Below the pieces are notes generated by a model. The model saw nothing but the letters and a program-made list of their open reading frames with translations. It was not told the DNA's origin and ran no database searches. A stretch of DNA of 64,000 nucleotides from Dechloromonas sp. TW-R-39-2 (lineage in GTDB: Bacteria; Pseudomonadota; Gammaproteobacteria; Burkholderiales; Rhodocyclaceae), in assembly GCF_016864195.1 (NCBI RefSeq), contig NZ_CP045202.1, positions 558,001-622,000 on the forward strand, given 5' to 3'. Both the position numbers and the translations under genes were made by a program. Shown here piece by piece: positions 24,068-33,626 of the stretch (positions within the stretch are counted from its first letter, which is position 1; each line of letters opens with the position of its first letter).

Positions 24068-24865
24068 GTGGAAATGCCCCTCAACACCTTCAAGCGTGCG
24101 CTGGTCGCCGGCGAAACGCAGATCGGCCTCTTTCTCGGCCTGGCCAACGCCTACACCGCCGAAATCGTCGCCGGCACCGGTTTCGACTGGCTGCTGATCG
24201 ATGGCGAGCATGGTCCGAACGACCTGCGCAGCATCATCGAACAGCTGCAGGCGCTGGCACCATACCCGGTCAAGCCGGTCGTGCGTACCGTCGATCACGA
24301 CGTCGCCCGCATCAAGCAATTGCTCGATGGCGGCGTGCAGACGCTGATGGTGCCGATGGTCGAAACCGCCGCCGATGCCGAAAAGCTGGTCCGCGCCATG
24401 CGCTACCCGCCCAACGGCATCCGTGGCGTCGGCACGGCCATGGCCCGTGCCGCCCGCTGGAACGGCGTCGAAGGCTATTTCGCCAAGGCTGACGAAGAAA
24501 TGTGCCTGATCGTGCAGATCGAATCGACCGCCGGCCTGGCTGGCCTTGACGACATCCTCAAGGTTGACGGCGTAGACGCCGTCTTCATCGGCCCGTCCGA
24601 CCTGGCTGCCTCGATGGGCCACCTCGGCAATCCGGGCCACGCCGACGTCAAGGCAGCGGTTGCTGCCGCGATCGGCAAGATCTCGGCGGCCGGCAAGGCG
24701 GCTGGTGTGTTCTCGGCCGATCCGGCTGCGGCGGAGGCTTATCGCGAGATTGGCGCGAGCTTTTTGCTGGTCGGTGTCGATGCCTTGTTGCTGCGCAATT
24801 CGGCAGTCACCCTGGCGGAAAAATTCAAGAAGGCTGAGCCCGCCAAGAGCGGCGCGGCCTATTAA
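24068..24865 (+). CDS. hpaI: 4-hydroxy-2-oxo-heptane-1,7-dioate aldolase
   Basis: 265 residues if the GTG at 24068 is used; AGGAG lies 7 bases upstream of it, whereas the in-frame ATG at 24074 would be 13 bases away. Class II pyruvate aldolase of the HpaI family: GFDWLLIDGEHGPND, QTLMVPMVETAADAE, RYPPNGIRGVG, LIVQIES and DAVFIGPSDLAASMG. It splits the C7 intermediate into pyruvate and succinate semialdehyde. The next gene removes the semialdehyde. Confidence 0.93.
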   Translation: MEMPLNTFKRALVAGETQIGLFLGLANAYTAEIVAGTGFDWLLIDGEHGPNDLRSIIEQLQALAPYPVKPVVRTVDHDVARIKQLLDGGVQTLMVPMVETAADAEKLVRAMRYPPNGIRGVGTAMARAARWNGVEGYFAKADEEMCLIVQIESTAGLAGLDDILKVDGVDAVFIGPSDLAASMGHLGNPGHADVKAAVAAAIGKISAAGKAAGVFSADPAAAEAYREIGASFLLVGVDALLLRNSAVTLAEKFKKAEPAKSGAAY

Positions 24866-24886
24866 AACAACGAAGGAGAACAGAAC

Positions 24887-26341
24887 ATGCTGGCATTGAA
24901 AGACACCAACCTGCTGCGTCAGGCCTGCTACATCAACGGTGCCTGGGTCGCCGCCGACGCCGGCGAAGCCTTCCCCGTCACCAATCCGGCGACCGGCGAA
25001 ACCATCGCCACCGTGCCGCGTTGCGGCGCCGCCGAGACCGAGCGTGCCATCGCCGCCGCCGACGAGGCCCTCAAGACCTGGCGCGAAACCACCGCCGCCG
25101 AGCGTTCGCGCATCCTGCGCCGCTGGTTCGACCTGCTCATGACGCACCAGGACGACCTCGCCGCGCTGATGACCGCCGAGCAGGGCAAGCCGCTGGCCGA
25201 GGCGAAGGGCGAGATCGCCTACGCCGCTGCCTACATCGAGTGGTTTGCCGAGGAAGCCAAGCGCGCCTACGGCGAAGTCATCCCGTCGCCGTTCAAGGAT
25301 CGCCAGATCGTCGTGACCAAGGAACCGGTCGGCGTTTGCGCCGCGATCACGCCGTGGAATTTCCCGTCCGCGATGATCACCCGCAAGGTCGCTCCGGCGC
25401 TGGCTGCCGGTTGCACCATCATCCTCAAGCCGGCCGAACAGACGCCGCTTTCCGCCCTGGCCCTGGCCGAACTGGCCGAGCGCGCCGGCGTTCCGGCTGG
25501 CGTGTTCAGCGTCGTGACCGGCAAGGCTTCCGCCATCGGCGGCGTGATGACGGCCAGCCCGATTGTCCGCAAGCTGACCTTCACCGGCTCGACGCCGATC
25601 GGCCAGTTGCTGATGCAGCAGTGCGCCGGCACGGTCAAGAAGATGTCGCTGGAACTGGGCGGCAATGCGCCTTTCATCGTGTTCGACGATGCCGATCTCG
25701 ATGCCGCGGTGGCCGGCGCGTTGGCTTCGAAATACCGCAACGCCGGCCAGACCTGCGTCTGCTCCAACCGCTTCCTGGTCCAGGATGGCGTCTATGACGC
25801 CTTCGCCGCCAAGCTGGCGACCGCGGTTGCCGCGCTCAAGGTCGGGCACGGAACGGAGGAAGGTGTCACGCAAGGCCCGCTGATCGATGATGCGGCGATC
25901 AACAAGGTCGAGGAACTGGTCAAGGATGCGGTCGATAAAGGCGCTCGCGTCGTGACCGGCGGCAAGCGCCACGCGCTCGGCCGCACCTGGTACGAGCCGA
26001 CCATCCTGGCCGATGTGACCGCCGGCATGGCGGTGGCGAAGGAAGAAATCTTCGGGCCGGTGGCGCCGCTGTTTCGCTTCAAGACCGAAGCCGAAGCGGT
26101 GCACATGGCCAACGACACCGAATTCGGTCTCGCCGCCTACTTCTTCTCCAAGGATCACGGCCGCGTCTGGCGCGTTTCGAAGCAGCTCGAATACGGCATG
26201 GTCGGCGTCAATACCGGCCTGATCTCGACCGAAGTTGCCCCGTTCGGCGGCGTCAAGATGTCCGGTGTCGGGCGTGAAGGCTCCAGCCATGGTCTCGACG
26301 AGTACATGGAAACGAAATACCTGGCCTTGGGCGGTTTGTAA
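24887..26341 (+). CDS. gabD: Succinate-semialdehyde dehydrogenase
   Basis: 484-residue aldehyde dehydrogenase of the GabD type: TPWNFPSAMITRK, E256 (LELGGNAP), catalytic C290 (NAGQTCVCSNR) and PFGGVKMSGVGREGS. It oxidises the succinate semialdehyde released by HpaI to succinate, completing the HPA pathway to the TCA cycle. Last gene of the hpa operon. GC-rich repeats and a T-run follow at 26350-26398. Confidence 0.9.
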   Translation: MLALKDTNLLRQACYINGAWVAADAGEAFPVTNPATGETIATVPRCGAAETERAIAAADEALKTWRETTAAERSRILRRWFDLLMTHQDDLAALMTAEQGKPLAEAKGEIAYAAAYIEWFAEEAKRAYGEVIPSPFKDRQIVVTKEPVGVCAAITPWNFPSAMITRKVAPALAAGCTIILKPAEQTPLSALALAELAERAGVPAGVFSVVTGKASAIGGVMTASPIVRKLTFTGSTPIGQLLMQQCAGTVKKMSLELGGNAPFIVFDDADLDAAVAGALASKYRNAGQTCVCSNRFLVQDGVYDAFAAKLATAVAALKVGHGTEEGVTQGPLIDDAAINKVEELVKDAVDKGARVVTGGKRHALGRTWYEPTILADVTAGMAVAKEEIFGPVAPLFRFKTEAEAVHMANDTEFGLAAYFFSKDHGRVWRVSKQLEYGMVGVNTGLISTEVAPFGGVKMSGVGREGSSHGLDEYMETKYLALGGL

Positions 26342-26372
26342 TTGGCACCTCGGAATTTGCCCTTTTTTCTGT

Positions 26373-26398
26373 GTCGACCGTCCCCAGCGGTCGACCGG
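26373..26398. repeat. Inverted GTCGACCG repeat in the sad-bcr gap
   Basis: GTCGACCG (26373-26380) and CGGTCGAC (26388-26395) form an 8-bp stem with a 7-base loop. Possible bidirectional terminator or a dispersed intergenic repeat; compare 2827-2846. Confidence 0.55.
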
Positions 26399-26460
26399 CG
26401 AATTTGGGCAGATTCCGTGCTTTCCGGTAGGCTACGTCCAGTTTCACTGATTTTCGAACC

Positions 26461-27663
26461 ATGATCCATTCTGCTATCGATCCGGCCCGCGAGGGCCGTT
26501 TTATTTTGTTGCTCGGTGCGCTGGTTGCCTTCGGGCCGCTCGCCATCGACCTCTACCTGCCGGCGCTGCCGGCCATCGCCAGCGGTCTGGCGGCATCGGC
26601 CGAGGCAGTGCAGTTGTCGATCACCGTCTTCCTCGCCGGTTTTTCGCTGGGCATGCTGTTCTACGGGCCGATTTCCGACCGTTACGGCCGGCGCACGGTG
26701 ATGCTCTCCGGCATCGCGCTGTTTGCCGCGGCCAGCCTAGCCTGCATGCTGGCGACGGCGGTCGAGCAACTGATCGTCGCCCGCTTCGTCCAGGCGCTCG
26801 GTGGCGGGGCGGCCTCGGTGCTGGCGCGGGCCGTGGTGCGCGATGTTTATGCCCCGACCGAGGCGATCCGCAAGCTTTCCCTGATGGCCATGGTGACGGC
26901 GATTGCACCCTTGCTCGCACCGTTGCTCGGCAGCCTGCTGCTCGTCCAGTTCGGCTGGCGCGGCACCTTCGCCGCCGTCGTGCTGTGGGGTGTGCTCAGC
27001 CTGCTCGTCGTCTGGTTCCAGTTGCCGGAAACCCTACCATCCGAGCAGCGCGGTCAACTGCCGCTGGGCCGCGCTTTTGCCATCTACGGCAGTTTTTTGA
27101 TCGATCCGGTCGCGCTGGGTCTGTTGCTGGCCGGCGGCATGTCCTTTGCCGCAATGTTTGCCTACATCACGGCCAGCCCGTTTTATTTCATCGAGCTGCA
27201 CGGTTTTTCGCCCTTCGCCTACAGCGTGCTTTTTGCCAGCAATGCGGTTGGTATTTTCATTGCCAATTTCGTCAATAGTCGCCTGGTCAAGCGCCGGGGG
27301 CCGGCAGTGATGGCCGGTGTCGGCTGTAGCCTGGGTTTTGCCGGGGCGCTGCTGTTATGGGCGGCGACGGGATTTGCGGGGGCCTTGCCTGCGGTGATCC
27401 TCGGTCTGTTTGTCGTGGTCAGCATGACCGGTTTGCTGGGGGCCAATTGTGTCGGCTTGTTGATGGCGCGTTACCCGCAGAATGCCGGTGCGGCTGCCGC
27501 GCTGTTCGGGGCCAGCCAGTTCGGTCTCGGCATGCTGGCCAGCGCAACGGTCAGCTATGTTCACAGCCCGGATGGCCGGGGCATGGCCTGGGTCATTCTG
27601 GTCGTTTCAGGGGTGTCACTACTTGGCTGGCTGGGTTTCCACAAATACAACGACCACCGCTGA
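26461..27663 (+). CDS. Bcr/CflA-type multidrug MFS transporter
   Basis: 400 residues and 12 membrane segments. The Bcr/CflA signature is clear: N-terminal FGPLAIDLYLPALPAIA, motif A GPISDRYGRRTVML, and RFVQALGGGAASVLARAVVRD in helix 4. A drug or metabolite/H+ antiporter of the inner membrane. It stands alone on the plus strand after the hpa operon. Confidence 0.88.
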   Translation: MIHSAIDPAREGRFILLLGALVAFGPLAIDLYLPALPAIASGLAASAEAVQLSITVFLAGFSLGMLFYGPISDRYGRRTVMLSGIALFAAASLACMLATAVEQLIVARFVQALGGGAASVLARAVVRDVYAPTEAIRKLSLMAMVTAIAPLLAPLLGSLLLVQFGWRGTFAAVVLWGVLSLLVVWFQLPETLPSEQRGQLPLGRAFAIYGSFLIDPVALGLLLAGGMSFAAMFAYITASPFYFIELHGFSPFAYSVLFASNAVGIFIANFVNSRLVKRRGPAVMAGVGCSLGFAGALLLWAATGFAGALPAVILGLFVVVSMTGLLGANCVGLLMARYPQNAGAAAALFGASQFGLGMLASATVSYVHSPDGRGMAWVILVVSGVSLLGWLGFHKYNDHR

Positions 27664-27796
27664 TGATGCGAAATTTTGAGGGATTGAATGCATGCTGAAA
27701 ACCGCAAGCGCAGACGCATGGGACGATCCACATTAATATATTCGTGAAATTGACGTATCCCAGCCCTGTCGCCCCTTTTTCCATTCAGGCCATGCC

Positions 27797-28189
27797 ATGA
27801 ACTCCGTTGTTGTCTTTTGTACTGCCGCCCTTGGCACCCTGTTGTTCCTGCTGGGTCTGGCCGTCTCGATCATGCGTTTTCGAAGCGGCGTTGGTGCCGG
27901 TCCGTCGGAGGATCGCAATTCGACACTGAACAAGCTGATCCGGGCGCATGCCAACACAGCGGAATTTGCCCCGTTCCTGGCCGTGCTTTTTCTCTATTTC
28001 GGCTGGCGCGGGCCGTCAGTGCTGGTCGTCAATCTGATCATCGCGGTCACGCTCTGCCGCTTCCTGCTGGTCATCGGCCTGGTGGCCTGGCCCAGCATGG
28101 GGCGGCCCAATCCGGCTCGTTTTATCGGTGCGCTCGGGACGTACCTGCTGGGCAGCGCACTCTGCGTTGCCATGCTGGCAGGTCTCTAG
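27797..28189 (+). CDS. MAPEG-family membrane protein
   Basis: 130 residues with four hydrophobic helices. The MAPEG motif RAHANTAEFAPFLAVLFLYF corresponds to the ERVHKNTLEN-like glutathione-enzyme signature. Eukaryotic relatives act on eicosanoids and glutathione; the bacterial role is mostly unknown. It ends 1 base before the following MFS gene, so the two are likely co-transcribed. Confidence 0.85.
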   Translation: MNSVVVFCTAALGTLLFLLGLAVSIMRFRSGVGAGPSEDRNSTLNKLIRAHANTAEFAPFLAVLFLYFGWRGPSVLVVNLIIAVTLCRFLLVIGLVAWPSMGRPNPARFIGALGTYLLGSALCVAMLAGL

Positions 28190-28190
28190 C

Positions 28191-29435
28191 ATGGTGTTAC
28201 CGGCCGGCATGCGGGCGCTGGCCCATCGCAACTTCCGGCTCTATTTCGCCGGACAGGCGATTTCCATCCTCGGCTCATGGATTCAGCAGGTGGCGCTCGC
28301 CTGGCTGGTCTACCGCTTGACCGGGTCGGCTGCACTGCTTGGCATCACGGCCTTCTGCGGACTGATTCCGCAGTTGCTGGTCGGCCCGCTGGCCGGCGCA
28401 TGGATCGACAAGCACGACAAGAAAAAATGGTTGGTCGGCGTCCAGTCGCTGATGGCCGTACAGGCATTCGTGCTGGCCGGTTTGTGCTGGCTGGATTGGA
28501 TCAGTCCCGGATTCATCATTTGCATGGCGTTGATCCTCGGTGTCCTGAGCAGCTTCGATGCGCCCTTGCGCCAATCGCTGATCGGCAGCTTTGTCGGCAG
28601 TCGGGACGATTTGCCCAATGCGCTGGCGCTGAATGCCATGCTGTTCAACGCGGGGCGTTTCATCGGTCCGCCGATTGCCGGGTTGTTGCTTGGCCTGACG
28701 TCGGAGGCGTTCTGCTTCGCGATCAACGGTTTCTCTTTCATGGCATTGATCGCTGCCATCCTGCGTGTTCGCAGCCAGCCGCCCTTGCGTGCGAAGGGTT
28801 CAGTCGGCGAAGTTTTCAAGGAGGGCGTCATGTTTGCCTGGCGCATTTGGGTGGTTCGCATGCTGATTCTCACCCTGATCGCCTTGAATCTGACCGCTTC
28901 GGCCTACGCCGTGCTATTGCCGGTTTTCGCCCGCGATGTATTTGCCGGCGATGCCACGACGCTCGGCTGGTTGTGGGGCGCCGCCGGGTGCGGTGCCTTT
29001 GCATCAACGGTATTCCTGGCGACCCGCAAGTCGTCGCCGGCCATTGTGTCGGCCGTGGTTGCCGGTGTGCTGATCAGTGCCATCTCGTTGCTCGTCTTCG
29101 CGACAACGAACTGGTTGCCGCTCGCGCTGGGGGGCATGGTGGGTATCGGTTTCGGCATTTCGGTGTGCAATGTCGGCATCAATATGGTGCTGCAGAGCAC
29201 TGCTCCGGAAGCTTTGCGCGGACGCATCGTCTCCTTTTTTACCTCGGCCCGTTTTGGCTTCGATGCCCTGGGCGGTTTGCTGGCCGGTTTCGTTGCTGCC
29301 GGTTTCGGCGCCGGGCATACCCTGCTGGCTGAAGGCTGCGTACTGTTATTGTTTGTCGTTTTCCTGTTTACCCGCCGGCAGCGTCTGCAAGTCCAGATCG
29401 TTGCGGCCCATCAAGGAGCCCAGGATGGCCATTGA
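28191..29435 (+). CDS. MFS transporter (EntS/TetR_3-like)
   Basis: 414 residues and 12 predicted helices. The N-terminus ALAHRNFRLYFAGQAISILGSWIQQVALAWLVYRLTGSA is typical of the EntS-like exporter subfamily, and motif A reads GPLAGAWIDKHDKKK. Substrate unknown. It overlaps the GlcG-like gene by 11 bases. Confidence 0.87.
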   Translation: MVLPAGMRALAHRNFRLYFAGQAISILGSWIQQVALAWLVYRLTGSAALLGITAFCGLIPQLLVGPLAGAWIDKHDKKKWLVGVQSLMAVQAFVLAGLCWLDWISPGFIICMALILGVLSSFDAPLRQSLIGSFVGSRDDLPNALALNAMLFNAGRFIGPPIAGLLLGLTSEAFCFAINGFSFMALIAAILRVRSQPPLRAKGSVGEVFKEGVMFAWRIWVVRMLILTLIALNLTASAYAVLLPVFARDVFAGDATTLGWLWGAAGCGAFASTVFLATRKSSPAIVSAVVAGVLISAISLLVFATTNWLPLALGGMVGIGFGISVCNVGINMVLQSTAPEALRGRIVSFFTSARFGFDALGGLLAGFVAAGFGAGHTLLAEGCVLLLFVVFLFTRRQRLQVQIVAAHQGAQDGH

Positions 29436-29859
29436 AATGATTGCTTCCCTCGATCTCGGCGCAGCCGATGAAATTGCTGCTCTGGCCTTGGCCGAGGCGG
29501 CCAGGGCGGGGGTCAATATCTGTGTTGCGGTGGTCGACCGTGCCGGTTATCCGCTGGTCTTCAAGCGCCAGCAGGGCGCGCCGTTCCACGCCATCGATAT
29601 TGCGCTCGACAAGGCCTACACGGCGGTCAGCTTCGGCTTTGCAACCGGCAAGTGGGACAAGCGGCTGGCCGAAGGCAGCGAAATGCTGCGCCATGGCTTG
29701 ATGCAGCGCGAGCGCTTCGTCAGTTTCGGCGGTGGTTTGCCGATCAAACTGGGTGGCGCACGGGTTGGTGCTCTCGGTATTTCGGGGGGCAGCGAGGCGC
29801 AGGATGTGGCTTTTGGAGAAGCAGCGCTGGCTGCTTGGCAGGAAAATCAGCCGCTGTAA
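29425..29859 (+). CDS. GlcG/HbpS-family protein
   Basis: 144 residues with the GlcG/HbpS fold: AALALAEAARAGVNICVAVVDRAGYP, KAYTAVSFGF, and GGLPIKLGGARVGALGISGGSEAQD. Members bind heme or cobalamin-like ligands or accompany diol and glycolate enzymes; the specific role is unknown. It overlaps the end of the MFS gene, suggesting coupling. Confidence 0.85.
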   Translation: MAIEMIASLDLGAADEIAALALAEAARAGVNICVAVVDRAGYPLVFKRQQGAPFHAIDIALDKAYTAVSFGFATGKWDKRLAEGSEMLRHGLMQRERFVSFGGGLPIKLGGARVGALGISGGSEAQDVAFGEAALAAWQENQPL

Positions 29860-29918
29860 TCAGCCTGTTTTGATTCACAACGTATACTTCGTTCTTTCAC
29901 TTATTTTTGGAGCCAGAC

Positions 29919-31100
29919 ATGCAGTACGGCGCGTATTCAACGGATTCCCTGATGAGCATCACCCACCGTCCCGACCTGGTTTTCGAGCGCGGTGAAGGTT
30001 CCTGGCTCTACGACCATCAGGGCAAGGCCTACCTGGATTTCATCCAGGGCTGGGCAGTGAATACCCTGGGCCACTGCCCGCCGGAAATTGCTGCTGCTCT
30101 GGCTGAACAGGCCGGGAAACTGATCAATCCGAGTCCGGCTTTCTACAACGGCCCGATGGTCGAACTGGCCGGGCTGTTGACCGCCAACTCGGCCTTCGAC
30201 CGCGTTTTCTTTGCCAATACCGGGGCCGAGGCCAACGAAGGTGCGATCAAGCTGGCCCGCAAATGGGGCCGCCTCAACAAAGGCGGTGCCCACGAAATCA
30301 TCACCTTCGACCATTCTTTTCACGGGCGTACGCTGGCAACCATGTCGGCCTCCGGGAAGGCTGGCTGGGACACGCTCTACGCGCCGCAGGTGCCGGGTTT
30401 CCCGAAGGCGGTCTACAACGATCTGGCCTCGGTCGAAGCGCTGATCGGGCCGCACACGGTGGCCGTCATGCTGGAGCCGGTCCAGGGCGAGGGCGGGGTC
30501 ATTCCGGCTGAAATCGAATTTCTCCGCGCCTTGCGCCAACTGACGACGCAGCGTGGCATCCTGCTGATCGTCGATGAAGTACAAACCGGCATGGGGCGTA
30601 CCGGCAAGCTGTTTGCCTACCAGCACGCCGGGATCGAGCCGGACATCATGACGCTGGGCAAGGGCATCGGTGGCGGCGTGCCGCTGGCGGCCTTGCTTGC
30701 CCGTGAGGTGATCTGCTGTTTCGAGCCGGGCGACCAGGGCGGAACTTATAACGGAAATCCGCTGATGACCGCCGTGGGCGTTGCCGTCATGCAACGTTTG
30801 TTGGCACCCGGCTTTCTCGCCGGGATCGAGGCGCGCGGGCAGTATCTGTCCGAGCGCCTGCTTGAGTTGTCGGTCAAGCATGGCCTGAAGGGCGAACGCG
30901 GTGTCGGTCTGCTGCGCGCGCTGGTGCTGGCTGACGAGCGCGGCCCGGAGATCGTTCGCCAGGCGCTGACATGCAGTCCGAAGGGCTTGCTGCTCAATTC
31001 GCCACGTCCGAATCTGCTGCGTTTCATGCCGGCACTGAATGTCAGCGAGGCTGAAATCGATTTGATGATCAGCATGCTGGACGGCTTTCTGGCGCAATGA
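29919..31100 (+). CDS. argD: Class III aminotransferase, acetylornithine aminotransferase-like
   Basis: 393 residues. PLP-enzyme motifs are visible: [21 protein letters not shown]219 ([15 protein letters not shown]) and the Schiff-base lysine K248 (TLGKGIGGG). Size and sequence favour ArgD (acetylornithine or succinyl-diaminopimelate transaminase), but no arginine genes are nearby, so other omega-amino acids are possible. The stop overlaps the next gene by 4 bases (ATGA). Confidence 0.82.
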   Translation: MQYGAYSTDSLMSITHRPDLVFERGEGSWLYDHQGKAYLDFIQGWAVNTLGHCPPEIAAALAEQAGKLINPSPAFYNGPMVELAGLLTANSAFDRVFFANTGAEANEGAIKLARKWGRLNKGGAHEIITFDHSFHGRTLATMSASGKAGWDTLYAPQVPGFPKAVYNDLASVEALIGPHTVAVMLEPVQGEGGVIPAEIEFLRALRQLTTQRGILLIVDEVQTGMGRTGKLFAYQHAGIEPDIMTLGKGIGGGVPLAALLAREVICCFEPGDQGGTYNGNPLMTAVGVAVMQRLLAPGFLAGIEARGQYLSERLLELSVKHGLKGERGVGLLRALVLADERGPEIVRQALTCSPKGLLLNSPRPNLLRFMPALNVSEAEIDLMISMLDGFLAQ

Positions 31101-31546
31101 GCGAGCATCCGGAACGGGCGATTGTCCGTCGTGCCATCGATGAGCAATTAACTGCGCTGCCTGTCATGACCAATCCGCTGGCCATTTTGCTGAACATGCG
31201 GATACTGGCGGCGCGGGATGCCTGGGTCCGGATCGGCTATACGCCGCCGGAATGCCTGACGCAAGGGAATCAGGTGGTGCAGGGCGGGATCATTTCAGCC
31301 ATGCTCGATTTCGGGATGATTTTCGCCGCCTTTTCGAAAGTGCCGGCTGATGCAACGCTGGCGACCGTTTCGCAGACCACCAACTATTTCCGGGCAGCCA
31401 GCATGGGCGAACTGACCGTCGAAGCGGAGCTGGAAAAGGTCGGGCGCCGGCTGATCAACGCTCGTGCTTCCTTGTTCGGCCCCGATAACGTCTTGTTGGC
31501 CAGCGCCTCTGCACCTATTGCCGTAATCCCGCTGCCCCGGGCCTGA
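31097..31546 (+). CDS. PaaI-like hotdog thioesterase
   Basis: 149 residues with the hotdog thioesterase pattern: [24 protein letters not shown] followed by [29 protein letters not shown]. It acts on acyl-CoA or aryl-CoA thioesters; the substrate cannot be told. Coupled to the aminotransferase gene by a 4-base overlap. Confidence 0.85.
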   Translation: MSEHPERAIVRRAIDEQLTALPVMTNPLAILLNMRILAARDAWVRIGYTPPECLTQGNQVVQGGIISAMLDFGMIFAAFSKVPADATLATVSQTTNYFRAASMGELTVEAELEKVGRRLINARASLFGPDNVLLASASAPIAVIPLPRA

Positions 31547-31653
31547 GCCGGAAAGTGTCCGGCCGACGACAGTCGACCGTGGCACTTGCTGGTATCTTCC
31601 TGATTAAATCCGCGCAGGCAAGCTGACCCGGAACAAAAAATACAGGAGACAAG

Positions 31654-33612
31654 ATGACTTACCAGATCGACAGCCAACCCTTGTGGCAACCCACGCCGGC
31701 GCAGGTCGCGGCAACGCGCATGGCCGCGCTGATGCGCGAAACCGGTCAGGCGACCTATGCTGAATTGTGGCAATGGTCGGTCGATCAACCCGAGGCTTTC
31801 TGGTCGAAAGTCTGGGATTTTTGCGGTGCGGTCGGTGAAAAAGGCGATCAAATCCTGGTCGACCGCGACAAGATGCCGGGCGCCCGCTGGTTCCCGCAGG
31901 CTCGCCTGAACTTTGCCGAAAACCTGCTGCAGAAGCGCGATGACAGCGATGCGCTGGTTTTCTGGGGGGAGGACAAGGTCAAGCGCCGTCTGTCGCGCGC
32001 CGGGCTCTATGCCGAGGTGGCGCGCTTCCAGCAGTTCCTGATTTCCGCCGGGGTCGGCGAGGGCGACCGGGTGGCCGGTTTTCTGCCCAATCTGCCGGAA
32101 ACACTGGTCGCCATGCTGGCCGCGACTTCGCTCGGCGCAATCTGGTCGTCGGCGTCGCCCGATTTCGGTGTCCAGGGCGTGCTCGACCGCTTCGGCCAGA
32201 TCGAACCCAAGGTGCTGATCTGCGTCGATGGTTACTGGTACAACGGCAAGCCGGTCGATTGCCTGGAAAAGAATGCCGAGGTCGTTGCGCGCATGCCGTC
32301 GCTGCTCAAGACCGTCGTCGTGCCGTATCTGGCCGAGCGGCCGGCGATTGACGGTCTGGCCAATGCCTTGTGCTGGAATGACCTGCCTGCGGTCGACGCC
32401 GAAAAAACGGTGATTTTCAATCGCGTCGCGTTCAACCATCCGCTGTTCATCATGTTCTCCAGCGGCACGACCGGCGTGCCGAAGTGCATCGTTCATTGCC
32501 ACGGCGGCGTGCTTCTGCAGCATCTCAAGGAGCATCAGTTGCACAGCGATGTGCGGCCGGGCGATCGCCTGTTCTACTTCACTACTTGTGGCTGGATGAT
32601 GTGGAACTGGCTGGTTTCCGGGCTGGCCTGCGGTGCGACCTTGCTGCTGTACGATGGCAGCCCGTTCGCGGCTCGGGGCAAGGTGCTGTTCGACTATGCC
32701 GAAGCCGAGCAAATGACGCATTTTGGTACCTCCGCCAAGTTTATCGATGCCGCTGCCAAGCTCGGCCTGACGCCGGGCAAGACGCACAATCTGTCTGCCT
32801 TGCGCGCCATGTTCTCAACCGGTAGCCCGCTCAGTCCGGAAGGCTTCGACTGGGTCTATCGCGAAATCAAGGCCGACATCCTGCTCGCCTCGATTTCCGG
32901 CGGTACCGATATCGTCTCCTGCTTCGTACTCGGCAACCCGGTGCTGCCGGTGTATCGCGGTGAAATCCAGTGTCGTGGCCTGGGTATGGCGGTCGATGTG
33001 TTCGACGATGCCGGGCGTCCGGTCCGTTCGGAAAAGGGCGAACTGGTCTGCGTCAGGCCGTTCCCGGTGATGCCGGTCGGTTTCTGGAACGATACGGATG
33101 GCAGCAAGTACCGCGCAGCGTATTTCGAGCGTTTCGACAATATCTGGTGCCACGGCGACTTTTCCGAAATTACGGCGCACGACGGCGTGATCATCTACGG
33201 CCGTTCGGATGCGACGCTGAATCCGGGGGGCGTACGGATCGGTACGGCAGAAATTTACCGCCAGGTCGAGCAGCTGCCGGAAATTCTCGAATCGCTGGTC
33301 ATCGGCCAGGACTGGCCGCCGGGCAAGAATGACGACGTGCGCGTCGTGCTCTTCGTCAAGCTGCAGGAGGGGCTGGAACTTGATGCCGGGCTGGTCGAGC
33401 GGGTCAAGCAGCAGATCAAGGCCAACACCACGCCGCGTCACGTGCCGGCCAAGGTGGTTCAGGTGGCGGATATTCCGCGGACCAAGTCAGGCAAGATCGT
33501 CGAACTGGCCGTGCGCAATGTGGTGCATGAGCAGCCGGTCAAGAATGTCGAAGCACTGGCCAATCCGGAGGCGCTTGAGTTCTTCCGCGGTCGGGCCGAA
33601 CTGGCCGACTGA
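31654..33612 (+). CDS. aacS: Acetoacetyl-CoA synthetase
   Basis: 652 residues, the usual AacS length. Adenylation motifs are [64 protein letters not shown] and C-terminal [17 protein letters not shown]. It activates acetoacetate with ATP and CoA for polyhydroxybutyrate or lipid metabolism. Monocistronic; a GC-rich hairpin (33620-33637) overlaps the end of the convergent acyltransferase gene. Confidence 0.93.
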   Translation: MTYQIDSQPLWQPTPAQVAATRMAALMRETGQATYAELWQWSVDQPEAFWSKVWDFCGAVGEKGDQILVDRDKMPGARWFPQARLNFAENLLQKRDDSDALVFWGEDKVKRRLSRAGLYAEVARFQQFLISAGVGEGDRVAGFLPNLPETLVAMLAATSLGAIWSSASPDFGVQGVLDRFGQIEPKVLICVDGYWYNGKPVDCLEKNAEVVARMPSLLKTVVVPYLAERPAIDGLANALCWNDLPAVDAEKTVIFNRVAFNHPLFIMFSSGTTGVPKCIVHCHGGVLLQHLKEHQLHSDVRPGDRLFYFTTCGWMMWNWLVSGLACGATLLLYDGSPFAARGKVLFDYAEAEQMTHFGTSAKFIDAAAKLGLTPGKTHNLSALRAMFSTGSPLSPEGFDWVYREIKADILLASISGGTDIVSCFVLGNPVLPVYRGEIQCRGLGMAVDVFDDAGRPVRSEKGELVCVRPFPVMPVGFWNDTDGSKYRAAYFERFDNIWCHGDFSEITAHDGVIIYGRSDATLNPGGVRIGTAEIYRQVEQLPEILESLVIGQDWPPGKNDDVRVVLFVKLQEGLELDAGLVERVKQQIKANTTPRHVPAKVVQVADIPRTKSGKIVELAVRNVVHEQPVKNVEALANPEALEFFRGRAELAD

Positions 33613-33626
33613 GTTGCTTGCCGCGC

